A stretch of DNA of 64,000 bases from Paenibacillus alba. Lineage in GTDB: Bacteria > Bacillota > Bacilli > Paenibacillales > NBRC-103111. Below, piece after piece: positions 1 to 8,870 of the stretch (within the stretch, counting starts at the first letter, position 1; each line of letters begins with the position of its first letter). The DNA lies in the NCBI RefSeq assembly GCF_013204855.1, contig NZ_JABMKZ010000004.1, positions 62,001 through 126,000 on the forward strand. The letters run 5' to 3'. The translations under genes and the position numbers were made by a program. The notes below the pieces were generated by a model. That model saw only the letters and a program-made list of their open reading frames with translations, was not told the origin of the DNA and ran no database searches.

Positions 1-2
1 AA

Positions 3-398
3 AGTTTCCAACTCCAGGATTGCTTTGTTGCGGGAAGTCTGTATTCCGAGCTTCAAAATGTGGTTCTAACCCTTGATATGTTACTTCAATATCCGCTCAT
101 CCTATTCTCACGAAATAGTCGGGCACGAATGGCCATTACAGAATTATTTCAAAGTTATGGTCATCAACTCAAACCCGAAATCGAGGTTGGAAGTGTGGAT
201 CTTCTCATTGAGTTAGCGCGTAAAGGACTCGGAATTTCTTATGTGACCAGAGAATTCGTGTCAAAAGAACTGGAAGAAGGTACGCTCTTCGAGATTCAAT
301 TAGACGTGCCGATACCACCATCACATGTAGGGATTATGATTATGCGCAACATGCCGATTTCCAACGCAGTCAACAAATTTATTGAAATGGTTCAATAA
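3..398 (+). CDS. LysR-family transcriptional regulator, C-terminal part (5' end outside window)
   Basis: The frame is open from the first complete codon at position 3, so the visible 131 residues are the C-terminal half of a longer protein whose start and DNA-binding domain lie left of the window. The residues fit the second lobe of a LysR effector-binding domain: a stretch ending EVGSVDLLIELARKGLGISY, then a TREFV helix and a strand-rich end. The pattern 'E..S.....LV..GLGIS.' is characteristic of this domain. Family role: one-component regulator, usually of a divergent target gene, which is not visible here. The internal ATG at 60 is not a plausible start because it would cut the domain. No target can be named. 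Confidence 0.8.
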   Translation, partial: SFQLQDCFVAGSLYSELQNVVLTLDMLLQYPLILFSRNSRARMAITELFQSYGHQLKPEIEVGSVDLLIELARKGLGISYVTREFVSKELEEGTLFEIQLDVPIPPSHVGIMIMRNMPISNAVNKFIEMVQ

Positions 399-411
399 AC
401 GGAATCTCACA

Positions 412-807
412 TCACGCAGATATTCCTGACAACCAACCAACTGCATTGTGAATATCTTCAAAATCATGATAGCTTAATTCAGTTGTATTTTTTCCGATAG
501 CTTGCCTCATATCGACTTTAGTAATCGTATTCTCTGAACTAACAGTAGCTGTGTATTGAATTCCCGCATTTAGGAGTTTTGGCAGCCACTCTACGGACAA
601 CCAATTAGCGTCTTCTGTCAAAACTATGCTATGACTTTTATCAATCAAGACTTTTCTTGCCTTTTTTATAACTGCAAGTTCAATTAGTTTATTAAGAGGC
701 ACGCGAAACTCATCTTCCTGTGCTAAAGAATTCCAACGAATCACAGCGGCTTCAATCACATCATCCCAAAAAATATGAGCTTTATCTGAAAAATAAAAGT
801 GCATCAT
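412..807 (-). CDS. STAS/SpoIIAA-like hypothetical protein
   Basis: A 131-residue soluble protein with an AGGAGAGAG ribosome site before tandem ATGs at 807. The middle (about residues 45-90) has the order strand-helix-strand seen in STAS/SEC14-like small proteins: 'ARKVLID' followed by a helix containing EWLPKLLNAGI and a strand 'YTATVSS'. This is pattern similarity only; no conserved phosphorylatable serine is obvious, so a role as an anti-sigma antagonist is not supported. It converges on the LysR gene (13 bp between stops) and stands alone as a transcription unit. Real gene likely because of length, ribosome site and composition; function unknown. Confidence 0.7.
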   Translation of the reverse strand: MMHFYFSDKAHIFWDDVIEAAVIRWNSLAQEDEFRVPLNKLIELAVIKKARKVLIDKSHSIVLTEDANWLSVEWLPKLLNAGIQYTATVSSENTITKVDMRQAIGKNTTELSYHDFEDIHNAVGWLSGISA

Positions 808-1060
808 ATTTACTCTCTCCTCTCACATAGATAAACGGATATGGAAACTGCTATAGATGATTGAAGGCTTACCATTCCGTAAAAAATGCTTTCTTTTCGT
901 AATTCCACTATAGTACGAATCTAATGTATACAAGTAATTAATATATTTCACAATAGCCATAGACCGGGTGAATGGGATAATGTTCTGGTTACCACTTGTT
1001 GGCTGAGAATCACTGCTTCCACCTTTGACCGATTGAGCATAACTAATAAGTGTTGATGTT
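808..1060. other. Intergenic region upstream of the STAS-like gene
   Basis: AT-rich stretch holding the promoter side of the minus-strand STAS-like gene. A minus-strand frame is open from about 1060 to 820 but has no ribosome site and no recognisable motif, so no gene is called. Nothing else is recognised. Confidence 0.4.
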
Positions 1061-1067
1061 GAAAAAA

Positions 1068-1100
1068 CAAAAATCGTACACCTTAGGTGTACGATTTTTG
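1068..1100 (-). terminator. Rho-independent terminator after the GH16 gene
   Basis: A perfect 16-bp inverted repeat (CAAAAATCGTACACCT and its complement, one central base) followed on the minus strand by a T-rich run. It lies about 125 bp past the stop of the minus-strand GH16 gene and also insulates the next gene. Confidence 0.85.
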
Positions 1101-1224
1101 TTAGGTTAATTTGTTATTACATTCTCACCCTACCGTTTAACGTAATGAAACTGTTTAATGTGTCGGCAGGTCTGTATTGTTTTAAGAATGATTTACTAGC
1201 CATTCTTAAGTTATAGAAATTCAG

Positions 1225-3354
1225 CTATTTCTTATTTTTCACTAATGATATATTGTCAAATCCCAGATCGTATCTGCTAGATGCGGCATTTTTACCTGCC
1301 ACCGTAAAACGGAACGTATGATTGCCTGCCGCACTAAATGTCACTGTACCCAAGCTGCGCCCTGCATAACCCGATGCGGCCGCATATTGATCTATTGGAG
1401 AACCTAGATTTGTACCATTAACGGATAATTGATAAATCCCTTTATTGGCAGCTACGCGACTACCCACGTACACCGTATACGTTCCCGGTTGAAGTACATT
1501 GAGGGTATAGTCAACATAGTCACCAATTGCATTCGATGTTAGATTATTAAACGTTACTCCGGCAGCCGTATCGGTATAATTCGACTGCGAATCCCCAGTA
1601 GATACGGAAACAGGAACCGATTCAAATTCATAATCGTTTTTAACTAGCTTAATAGAATCATACGCTAAGGCATAACTGCTAGATGCTGCATTCTTACCTG
1701 TTACTGTAAAACGGAATGCTTGGCTGCCAGTCGTGCCAAACGTTACTGTACCAATTTTACTCTCTGTAAACCCGGCAGTCGTTGCGTACTGATCTACTGT
1801 CGAGCCCAAATTCGTACCATTAACGGATAGTTGATACATTCCTTTACTTGGGGCAACGCGATTGCGTGCATACACCGTATAGGTTCCCGGTTGAGGTACA
1901 TTGACCGTATATTCAACAAAATCCCCGATGCCGTTCGATGCTAAGCCATTAAACGAAGCACCTGTTATGGAATCCTTATAATTCGCTTGCGTATCCCCAG
2001 TAGATACAGTTGTTGGTAAGATCTCAGCCTCGTGTACGAATTCTTTTTCTGGCGGTGTTAAGACATCGCTAAAGCTGACGTCATCGACAAACAACCATTG
2101 TGTTGAATCCGCATTCGATGTAAAGGCAACAGTGGCTTGGCCATTGGTGACCTGAACGTTATCTAACGTAACCTGCGTCCATATAGACGCTGCGGGGATA
2201 TCGACATATTGCTCTGTTCCTCCATCATTCGACACGCTCATTCTAGCCTGTGCTTGGCCACCGGAGCTCTTCACCCAAGCGCTTAACTGATAAGTCCCAT
2301 TGGCGATTCCGTTTAGATTCTGCTTAGTCGTCACCTGATAACTGCTCGAACTCGCATGCTTCAAAGATCGTACACCACTATGCGCATCCTGTGTCGTCAT
2401 AAAGCTGGCCGTCTTGTCGCCTGTCTCAATCCAACTTGGCGTATCTTGATCCGTATAACCTCTCGTCGTATCTTTTGGCGTATACTCCATTGCTGCATTA
2501 CCAATCATATTGGCCCCGGAATAATTCTTCGTATAATAACGAAAATAGTCGAATTGCGTATCCCCAGGGAGCTTACTGTCATCCGCAACAATATCGCCAA
2601 CCAAGGCCGTCAACCAGAAATTAGCTGGAGAAAACGGCTGCGGCGTCGTTGCCAGATCAATCATGTGAACAAGCGTACCGTCTACATAAAATTTGATAGC
2701 CGTTGGACTCCAATCATATCCATACACATGCCAGCTATCAGGTGTTTGAACGTTAAAGCCTTTGCGCGGCCCCGCGAACCCTGGAATATGAGTGACAGTA
2801 CCAATATTTAAAGTAGGATCTGCCGAATTGGCTTCAAATCCGTCGATCTCGGTGACTTGATTGTAATATGGCAAATTGCCTGCGGCAATTTCTGCAGACA
2901 ATGCCGTAATGTTGTTGCTGGTTAAATGGTTACTTAGTCCCATACTCCAAAAAGCCGGATGCAGACCTGTTGTGGCATTGAAGAGTTTGGCTTTCGTCTC
3001 GTAATAACCGTAACCAAACACTTTTTTCGTGACGATGCCGCCGCCCGTGTAGTACCACTGGCTGTTAATCTGCTCCTTCTTCATATCAATGTGCAGCACC
3101 CCTTCTGATTCCCTCACATTTTCTTTCTTGTTATAGCCCTTACTATACGGACCGGCATCGCGATACATCCAGTCATTTTCGTTGATAGCGTTTTCAGTAA
3201 ATTCATCGGCATAATATAACGTATAGCCGCCGTTCGGGTTCGGAACATCCGCAGAAGCCGGAGTCGGTGACAATGCAGGAACTGCCGCAGTGGCCAATAG
3301 CAAGGCAGGAAGCATCATTCGTTTCGGTTTAAACCATTTAGGCAATAATTTCAT
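1225..3354 (-). CDS. Secreted GH16 glycoside hydrolase with three carbohydrate-binding modules
   Basis: Secreted endo-acting beta-glucanase type enzyme, 709 residues. The start at 3354 is chosen because AAGGAGG lies 8 nt upstream; a longer frame to 3408 lacks a ribosome site. Residues 1-35 form a signal peptide (basic KWFKPKR, hydrophobic LPALLLATAAVPAL, cleavage near ASA). Residues about 40-285 are the GH16 catalytic domain with the nucleophile/acid motif E169-I-D171-G-F-E174. Residues about 295-440 resemble a CBM4/9-type jelly roll. Residues 443-575 and 576-709 are two tandem copies (about 65% alike by eye) of a CBM6-like module, each ending LVKN. Family substrates are beta-1,3 or beta-1,3-1,4 glucans, agar or carrageenan; the exact one cannot be read from the sequence. 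It is a single-gene unit ending at the hairpin near 1084. Confidence 0.9.
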   Translation of the reverse strand: MKLLPKWFKPKRMMLPALLLATAAVPALSPTPASADVPNPNGGYTLYYADEFTENAINENDWMYRDAGPYSKGYNKKENVRESEGVLHIDMKKEQINSQWYYTGGGIVTKKVFGYGYYETKAKLFNATTGLHPAFWSMGLSNHLTSNNITALSAEIAAGNLPYYNQVTEIDGFEANSADPTLNIGTVTHIPGFAGPRKGFNVQTPDSWHVYGYDWSPTAIKFYVDGTLVHMIDLATTPQPFSPANFWLTALVGDIVADDSKLPGDTQFDYFRYYTKNYSGANMIGNAAMEYTPKDTTRGYTDQDTPSWIETGDKTASFMTTQDAHSGVRSLKHASSSSYQVTTKQNLNGIANGTYQLSAWVKSSGGQAQARMSVSNDGGTEQYVDIPAASIWTQVTLDNVQVTNGQATVAFTSNADSTQWLFVDDVSFSDVLTPPEKEFVHEAEILPTTVSTGDTQANYKDSITGASFNGLASNGIGDFVEYTVNVPQPGTYTVYARNRVAPSKGMYQLSVNGTNLGSTVDQYATTAGFTESKIGTVTFGTTGSQAFRFTVTGKNAASSSYALAYDSIKLVKNDYEFESVPVSVSTGDSQSNYTDTAAGVTFNNLTSNAIGDYVDYTLNVLQPGTYTVYVGSRVAANKGIYQLSVNGTNLGSPIDQYAAASGYAGRSLGTVTFSAAGNHTFRFTVAGKNAASSRYDLGFDNISLVKNKK

Positions 3355-3672
3355 TATATATTCCTCCTTGTCAAAATTGAATGGCAATACCTTTCGCGTG
3401 GATCTCACACCTCTCTACCTTCAGCGGCTGTTTTATCACCCTACTAATGATTTAATGTACTCATATTTTGTAAGGGTTTACATTTAGAATAACCTTTTTT
3501 TTGAAACAACGAGTTTCATTTCTTCGAAGAATAGTTCGTAATTTCAGGAGATTGTCGCCTCCGAGATCTTTAGTAATTTCAGCGAGTCGTCCATCCCAAT
3601 GGATGCAAACTGTTCCAGGAGCATTAACACTACAGAAGTATTCCTAGAACTATAATACCTGTTACCTCAATG
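3355..3672. other. Leader and intergenic region between alaX-like gene and GH16 gene
   Basis: Contains the promoter side of the minus-strand GH16 gene and no supported gene. No riboswitch or tRNA pattern was recognised. Confidence 0.4.
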
Positions 3673-3705
3673 AACAAAGCAGGCTGCCGTGGCGCCTGCT
3701 TTGTT
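3673..3705 (-). terminator. GC-loop hairpin (family of four in this window)
   Basis: A 12-bp perfect stem AACAAAGCAGGC with loop TGCCGTGGC, located 57 bp past the stop of the AlaX-like gene. Very similar hairpins occur at 31410-31450, 60181-60212 and 60302-60334, all with CTGCCG(C/T)GGCG-type loops. Probably a transcription terminator, although the T-run is poor. Confidence 0.55.
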
Positions 3706-3761
3706 TGTCTATCTTTATGAAACTATAGTTCCTCGTTAGAGTTTAACAAGAAATAATTGCT

Positions 3762-4403
3762 TTACTCACTTACATAGATTTCGATTCTTTCTTTCCCTCT
3801 CCCAATGTTATTACGCTTCAACTTAATTTCTCCAACTTCGCCTGTATTCTTCAAGTGAGTTCCACCGCAGGGAACCTTTGAAAATCCTTCAATTTCCCAA
3901 TATCTTCTTCCATTTCCTTCGTCACTGAAGGCACTAATGATGTCGAGGTTTGCCTCAATGATCTCACGGGATTCTTTCTCGATCAAAGGGAATGATTTTG
4001 AAATATTCTCGTGCCATACAAAATCTATTCGGGCTTTATCTTGAGCGATATGAGCGCCTGTTTTCTCGATACCTTTCAAATGTTTATAAGCTAATTCTAA
4101 TACAACCTCCGCTGCAAAGTGTAGTCTCATAAGTCTGTAACGACGATCCCAATCTACGCTCATCGTCACTTGATCACCAACGTTTAAGTCATGCCCTTCT
4201 TCTATTGTATAAATGATTTCATGACCATCTTTTTTTGCTTGATGTACGGAATACCCACCAATCAATCCTGTATCACTTTCTTGTCCTCCAGAGAAAGCAT
4301 AAAAGATGGTTCGTTCCACTGTAATGTCATTGCCATTTACACTGGCTATGCGAGTATCTAGTTCTGTTGCATATGGGTTTGTCCAAAATACTTTTTCAAC
4401 CAT
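3762..4403 (-). CDS. AlaX-like alanyl-tRNA editing domain protein
   Basis: A 213-residue freestanding homologue of the editing domain of alanyl-tRNA synthetase (AlaX family), which hydrolyses mischarged Ser- or Gly-tRNA(Ala). Visible features: N-terminal beta-barrel with the AFSGGQ.SDTG motif (36-46) and the zinc-site segment with C179-G-G-T-H183. The usual first zinc motif HxxxH is here H95-F-A-A-E99, so one histidine ligand is replaced by glutamate; this could still bind metal but may mark a subfamily with another substrate. It lies 43 bp downstream of the cupin regulator on the same strand and is probably co-transcribed with it. Confidence 0.82.
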   Translation of the reverse strand: MVEKVFWTNPYATELDTRIASVNGNDITVERTIFYAFSGGQESDTGLIGGYSVHQAKKDGHEIIYTIEEGHDLNVGDQVTMSVDWDRRYRLMRLHFAAEVVLELAYKHLKGIEKTGAHIAQDKARIDFVWHENISKSFPLIEKESREIIEANLDIISAFSDEGNGRRYWEIEGFSKVPCGGTHLKNTGEVGEIKLKRNNIGRGKERIEIYVSE

Positions 4404-4446
4404 ATCAGCACTTCCTTATCACATCATGAATTACATATCCGTTTTA

Positions 4447-5001
4447 CTATTCTGGATAATGCATAACAACTTGTAGGGTGACATCCTCATCTGTGTCATT
4501 CATATATTTGTGTGTAACGTTTCCTTCAAACTGTATAGCACCTCCTGTAGGCAAGGTGTACTCGTCATCCCTAACTCTGATTTTAAATTCCCCTTTAACA
4601 ACAGTAATGTACTCTTGGACACCCTCGTTGTGGGGTGTGGAAACATAATTTCCTTTAGGTTTTAATACAATTGTGAAAATTTCAATTTGAGTTTGCGGAT
4701 TGAATGGAAATAATAAATAGACTAGACAGTTCCCGTTATCCTCCGTTATATCTGGTACTTCTTTGGGATTAACGATGGCTATTGTAGATTCGTCGTATTT
4801 AATTAGGGCTGAAAAAGAAATATGAAGTCCCGTAGCAATTTTCCAAACGGTGGTTACTGTTGGCTGTGTGTCCCCTCGCTCGATTTGATGCAGCATACCT
4901 TTGCTAACCCCAGTTAAATCTGCCACTTTATCTAAACTTAACTGTCTTTGCTTTCTCACACGTTGCAAGTTGTGCCCTATCCTGATGTGAATAGCATCCA
5001 A
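4447..5001 (-). CDS. XRE-family regulator with C-terminal cupin domain
   Basis: A 184-residue one-component regulator. Residues 8-64 form a helix-turn-helix of the XRE/Cro type (LQRVRKQRQLSLDKVADLTG, then MLHQIERGDTQPT). Residues about 105-180 are a cupin barrel (EYITVVKGEFKIRV and the G...H.Y pattern near the end). GGAAGGGGG precedes the ATG at 5001. Proteins of this layout usually sense a small metabolite and repress a linked gene or operon; here the linked gene is the AlaX-like hydrolase just downstream. The AT-rich segment 5020-5055 upstream is the likely operator region. Confidence 0.85.
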   Translation of the reverse strand: MDAIHIRIGHNLQRVRKQRQLSLDKVADLTGVSKGMLHQIERGDTQPTVTTVWKIATGLHISFSALIKYDESTIAIVNPKEVPDITEDNGNCLVYLLFPFNPQTQIEIFTIVLKPKGNYVSTPHNEGVQEYITVVKGEFKIRVRDDEYTLPTGGAIQFEGNVTHKYMNDTDEDVTLQVVMHYPE

Positions 5002-5208
5002 GAAATGACCCCCTTCCGTTTAGTATATTATACAAAAATAACAATATACAAAACAAGTCGAATAGGACTGTAGTTACGCTAAAGCGATCCCACTAATTCT
5101 CATTTTGTAAGATAGAAATTGTGCCATAGTCTCAGCTATCCTAAAATGTTATACTTCAATAATCTACTATGATTCTCTGAATTTTTAGCAGCCAAAGGGG
5201 GGATCGGT

Positions 5209-7014
5209 ATGCTGTTAGCTGAACGCTATCTGACTTTATATGACCGTTTTGGCGGTGGAAACTCGCATGGCGAACCTGTGGAGGCAACTCTGGAAGAGTT
5301 GGCAAATGCGCTATTCTGCACGTCAAGGAACGTGAAACTTGTGTTGAAGAAATTAGAGGAAGAGTGTCTCATAAATTGGCTGCCGGGCCGCGGTCGCGGT
5401 AATCGATCACACATAATTTTCAAGGTGCATAAAGAAAACTTCTTGCTCAATCTGGCTACGTCCAAAGCAGATGAAGGTGATTACCGCACATCGTTCGATG
5501 TGCTCAGCAGTTACGGTGAAGGAACAGAAGCCAAGATCAAGTTCATAGAATGGCTGAAAGGGAGATTCGGCTATCAGAAGGAAACGGTGAGAGGTCTTAC
5601 CGAATGCGATACGCTTCGTTTTCCCGTCTACCGTAGCGTCCAAACGCTCGATCCTGCTAAAGTGAACTATGCCTTCGACTCACACATCATTCAGCAAATC
5701 TTTGATCGGCTCGTCACGTATGACGAGACAGTAGATCGGATAGTTCCTGGCATTGCTCATGCGTGGGACACAGATTCGCAGGCAACGGAATGGACTTTCC
5801 ATTTGCGCAAAGGTGTCTTGTTCCATACAGGTCGTGAATTGACCTCTCAGGATGTAGTCTATACTTTCGAACGGCTTCGCTCTCCCAACATGCCAAACCG
5901 CTGGATGATGAGAAGCCTTTCGGTTGTGGAAGCTTTAGGACCGCGTACTGTGCGTTTTGTACTCTCGCAACCGAATCGGATTTTTGACCGTTTCTTATGC
6001 TCATCCGCTTCTTCCATCTTACCTCTGGATTTGAATGGACACAGTGAAGAAGACTATTGGCGACTACCGACGGGCACAGGACCTTTCCAACTGCTCTCTT
6101 TTTCTCCACATCGCATCGAATTGGCTGCCAATACCTCCTTTTATGCGGGAAGACCTTACTTAGATGACGTGGATATCATCATCATGCCGGAAGATTGCCA
6201 ACAGGTGTCTACAATTGGCTTGCCTTCCGTGATGCAAACTCATGATGACGATGAATCGGAGCAGGAAGAGAATCCAGAAGAGAAATGGCAATCTCTCGTC
6301 CGGTTGTGCAACGGCTGCACGATGATGACATGGAACGGGAATAAAGAGGGATGGGCACAGAACGAGAACTTTCGCAAAGCCGTAAATCTCTTGCTCGATC
6401 CAGTGGCTATGCAAGCCGAACTAGGTGGAGAACGTGTGCTGCCTGCTTATTCTTTACGCCCTGAAGACAGCTTGCAATATGAGCGCAAAACTGCAACCGA
6501 TCCGGAAATCTATCATGCACTGTCTCAATCCGGCTACGACGGGACCGAGCTTCGACTTGTCGTACACGAAAAGTATGAACGAGATGGAAGATGGATCGCA
6601 ACGCGCATGACTAGCTTTGGCATTACTGTCGAGCTGTTTTTGGCGAATTGGACACAAATTGTAGATCCTAATATCATATCTAGCGCAGATCTTACTATTT
6701 CGGGGATCATTCTAGCCGAAGATGAAGTCTGCGAGATCGACATGTATGAACATGAGGAATGCATCTCCAGTACTTATCTGAATCCTTCACTCAAATGCTG
6801 GATTCTTGCCAAGATTGACTTGGCTCTTGGCTCAGACAGCGTTCAAGCTCGTAGAAGCCATATGCGCGATATCGAGACACGGCTCAGAGAAGAGTGCCAT
6901 ATCATTTTCCTGCATCATCGGCGGCTGAATACTTATATGCATCCTTCGGTTAGAGGCGCTTCATTCAACTCTAATGGCTGGATTGACTTTCAACAAATTT
7001 GGCTGGAAAAATGA
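5209..7014 (+). CDS. SgrR-family regulator: HTH fused to solute-binding domain
   Basis: A 601-residue cytoplasmic protein (no signal peptide) starting at ATG 5209 behind AAGGGGGG. Residues 1-100 match the SgrR N-terminal winged HTH (ALFCTSRNVKLVLKKLEEE, then GRGRGN). Residues about 155-590 are a family-5 solute-binding domain, as in oligopeptide/nickel binding proteins (VYTFERL.SP, TGTGPFQL, LAANTSFYAG). In E. coli SgrR this layout senses sugar-phosphate stress; in bacilli, homologues often sit beside an exporter, but here no transporter is adjacent on the plus strand, so its target is unknown. The next hairpin at 7074 closes the unit. Confidence 0.87.
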   Translation: MLLAERYLTLYDRFGGGNSHGEPVEATLEELANALFCTSRNVKLVLKKLEEECLINWLPGRGRGNRSHIIFKVHKENFLLNLATSKADEGDYRTSFDVLSSYGEGTEAKIKFIEWLKGRFGYQKETVRGLTECDTLRFPVYRSVQTLDPAKVNYAFDSHIIQQIFDRLVTYDETVDRIVPGIAHAWDTDSQATEWTFHLRKGVLFHTGRELTSQDVVYTFERLRSPNMPNRWMMRSLSVVEALGPRTVRFVLSQPNRIFDRFLCSSASSILPLDLNGHSEEDYWRLPTGTGPFQLLSFSPHRIELAANTSFYAGRPYLDDVDIIIMPEDCQQVSTIGLPSVMQTHDDDESEQEENPEEKWQSLVRLCNGCTMMTWNGNKEGWAQNENFRKAVNLLLDPVAMQAELGGERVLPAYSLRPEDSLQYERKTATDPEIYHALSQSGYDGTELRLVVHEKYERDGRWIATRMTSFGITVELFLANWTQIVDPNIISSADLTISGIILAEDEVCEIDMYEHEECISSTYLNPSLKCWILAKIDLALGSDSVQARRSHMRDIETRLREECHIIFLHHRRLNTYMHPSVRGASFNSNGWIDFQQIWLEK

Positions 7015-7073
7015 TCAAAAGATACTCCGCTTCAACTATCGCGTTAAACGCCCCACTGTTTTTTCATTAAAGT

Positions 7074-7100
7074 GAAGAGCTGCTTCAAAGCAGCTTCTTC
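7074..7100. terminator. Hairpin between convergent genes
   Basis: Stem GAGCTGCTT/AGCAGCTTC with a three-base loop, followed by a weak pyrimidine tail. It lies between the SgrR-like gene and the convergent DUF4358 gene and could serve the plus-strand unit. Confidence 0.45.
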
Positions 7101-7180
7101 GCTATCGTTCCTTGTTAGTTACCCACGCCTCTGTACCTGTACTTCCGCATAATAAAAAAATCACCTACCGACCCTTATCG

Positions 7181-7678
7181 TTACTTGAACGCTTCATCAA
7201 ACGCGTTTTCCATGTGCTCGGCTTCCGCAGATACTGCGAAAAAAATATAGTTCCCTTTCGCTTTTAAGACATGCTTCTCAACGAGAAAATATTCATCCGG
7301 ACGATAATCTTTAAATTTGACTTCTTGCGCTTCTATTCTTTTCAATATTTTCCCTTGGATGCTCTCCAGTTGATTTGCATCCTTCACTTTAATGATAGTC
7401 AGTTCATCGGCTTTCATATTGGTTACAGCTGTATAAAGAATAAAACTTTCTATATCCTCAGATTTGATTTGATACAGCTTATCCAGTTTATGAGCATCTT
7501 CTTCTTTCAAGTTATCCAGCTTGACGGCCTGTTTAATATATTTTCCCACTTCGCGGGCTGAAAGATTGCTCTCTCCTTCTTCCTTGCCAGAACATGCTGC
7601 CAAAGCACTGAAGACAAGGATATAGACGAATATCCCCATAAACCATTTTTGTTTGAATTTACCAAATTGCTTTATCAT
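7181..7678 (-). CDS. DUF4358-type lipoprotein
   Basis: A 165-residue predicted lipoprotein: basic N-terminus, hydrophobic helix (FMGIFVYILVFSAL) and lipobox ending A-A-C29. The mature part has the DUF4358 pattern, including YTAVTNMKADELTIIKVKD and a C-terminal FFAVSAEAE segment. Its ATG overlaps the stop of the upstream DHHW gene by one base (TAATG), indicating translational coupling. Proteins of this family commonly occur at the end of AlgI/AlgJ-like acetylation operons, as here; their biochemical role is not known. It is the last gene of the four-gene unit. Confidence 0.85.
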   Translation of the reverse strand: MIKQFGKFKQKWFMGIFVYILVFSALAACSGKEEGESNLSAREVGKYIKQAVKLDNLKEEDAHKLDKLYQIKSEDIESFILYTAVTNMKADELTIIKVKDANQLESIQGKILKRIEAQEVKFKDYRPDEYFLVEKHVLKAKGNYIFFAVSAEAEHMENAFDEAFK

Positions 7679-8799
7679 TAGATCCCCTCACTTATATTCT
7701 TAATCGATGGGTCTTCAAAAAACGTAGTTACATTATATAGAAGCAGCATGTCATTAATCTGATTGTCAAATATGAGCGTATTCAAACTCTTTTCATAAAA
7801 TCTAAGGTCTACAACATAGATTTCACTAAAATGCGGTGCTAAAAAGGGAATGAAGCAGTTGGCATAAGAATCCTTGACAACGAGCAGCTTCCTGCCCCCA
7901 GGATTGCCCGTTGTTATATTTACGAGCGGATGATTTCCATTTAAAAAGACGGTATATTTATCTTTTTTGCGGATATTATCCATCTCGTAGAGAGAATCCG
8001 AATCCGTGTTTTGATGCCCATCGACATACTCAACTTTGTAAGCTGCCTTCTCCTTCGGTGTAAAAAGTTCGATGCTATCCGGATGTAAGTGTTTGAATCC
8101 GCTTTTGGAATAGAGCGAACCGTAGAAATCCTCCGTCACCTTCGCAATGTTGAAATACGCCTCTTCCTTAGGTGTAAAGCCCATTTGCTCACTCAACGCC
8201 AGATATCCATAATAAGCACCTCTTGAGGTCCAATGGTGATCTGTTCGGTAGAATATATACTCTTCTTTCTTGGAACTTAACGTAGGATATAGATTAAGAA
8301 ATCCAATGTCCCCGCGGAGAGATTTTTTTACTTTATCGGTATACATCAATTCATCGTTGTCCGCGACATAATCAGGGAGCTTATTGTCCAATACGCGCAC
8401 AGCCGTTGGCACGAGCATCACAAATTTTCGTAGTGCAGGTGTGGCTTTGTCGAAGGAATTGATCGCCCTTACCTTTTCTTTCAAGTCCTCCGCTGCAGGC
8501 GGACTAAATTTCTGGATCAGGAATCCGTCCTTACTCAAGTAAACTCCGTTGCTTTCCTTTTTCCCGAGGACCCGATCCGCATCTGATTTCACTCCAATCC
8601 ATAAATCTCTTGCCATGAATTGGTCAGATATGTACTTCTCATAATTAGAAGTGAATTTCCCAGAGACAAGGCTTTGAAATGAGAATACCGGCAGCTGCTC
8701 CAAGTTCCGATTCTCCGAATCTGAAAATATGTTATTCGACTTGAATAAATTGAGCACAAGTATAAATGTTATAAACAACAAGAGTAATAGGGCCATCAA
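7678..8799 (-). CDS. DHHW-family protein (AlgJ/AlgX-like acetylation partner)
   Basis: A 373-residue protein with one N-terminal membrane anchor (LLLLLFITFILVLNLF) and an extracytoplasmic SGNH-like domain. The TDHHWTSRGAYYG motif near residue 180 carries the Asp-His pair of the AlgJ/AlgX/DHHW acetyltransferase group; a late VKDSYANCF motif supplies the serine. The called start is a TTG without a ribosome site. A CTG at 8829, ten codons upstream and in frame, has GAGGTG five bases before it and would begin H-R-Y-D-K-L-N-N-Y, so translation may start there. Lies between the MBOAT gene and the DUF4358 gene and is likely to take the acetyl group passed across the membrane by the MBOAT protein. 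Confidence 0.88.
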   Translation of the reverse strand: MMALLLLLFITFILVLNLFKSNNIFSDSENRNLEQLPVFSFQSLVSGKFTSNYEKYISDQFMARDLWIGVKSDADRVLGKKESNGVYLSKDGFLIQKFSPPAAEDLKEKVRAINSFDKATPALRKFVMLVPTAVRVLDNKLPDYVADNDELMYTDKVKKSLRGDIGFLNLYPTLSSKKEEYIFYRTDHHWTSRGAYYGYLALSEQMGFTPKEEAYFNIAKVTEDFYGSLYSKSGFKHLHPDSIELFTPKEKAAYKVEYVDGHQNTDSDSLYEMDNIRKKDKYTVFLNGNHPLVNITTGNPGGRKLLVVKDSYANCFIPFLAPHFSEIYVVDLRFYEKSLNTLIFDNQINDMLLLYNVTTFFEDPSIKNISEGI

Positions 8800-8870
8800 G
8801 TAATTATTTAATTTATCATACCTATGCAGAAAATCACCTCATTCTAAGGGCAACCGCAGCAGCCATACGA

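Noticed and set aside
820..1060. Open minus-strand stretch of about 75 codons upstream of the STAS-like gene
   Set aside because: No start with ribosome site and no protein-like pattern.
1225..2040. Tandem repeat in the first GH16 gene considered as a mobile or CRISPR-like repeat
   Set aside because: It is two copies of a carbohydrate-binding module within one reading frame.
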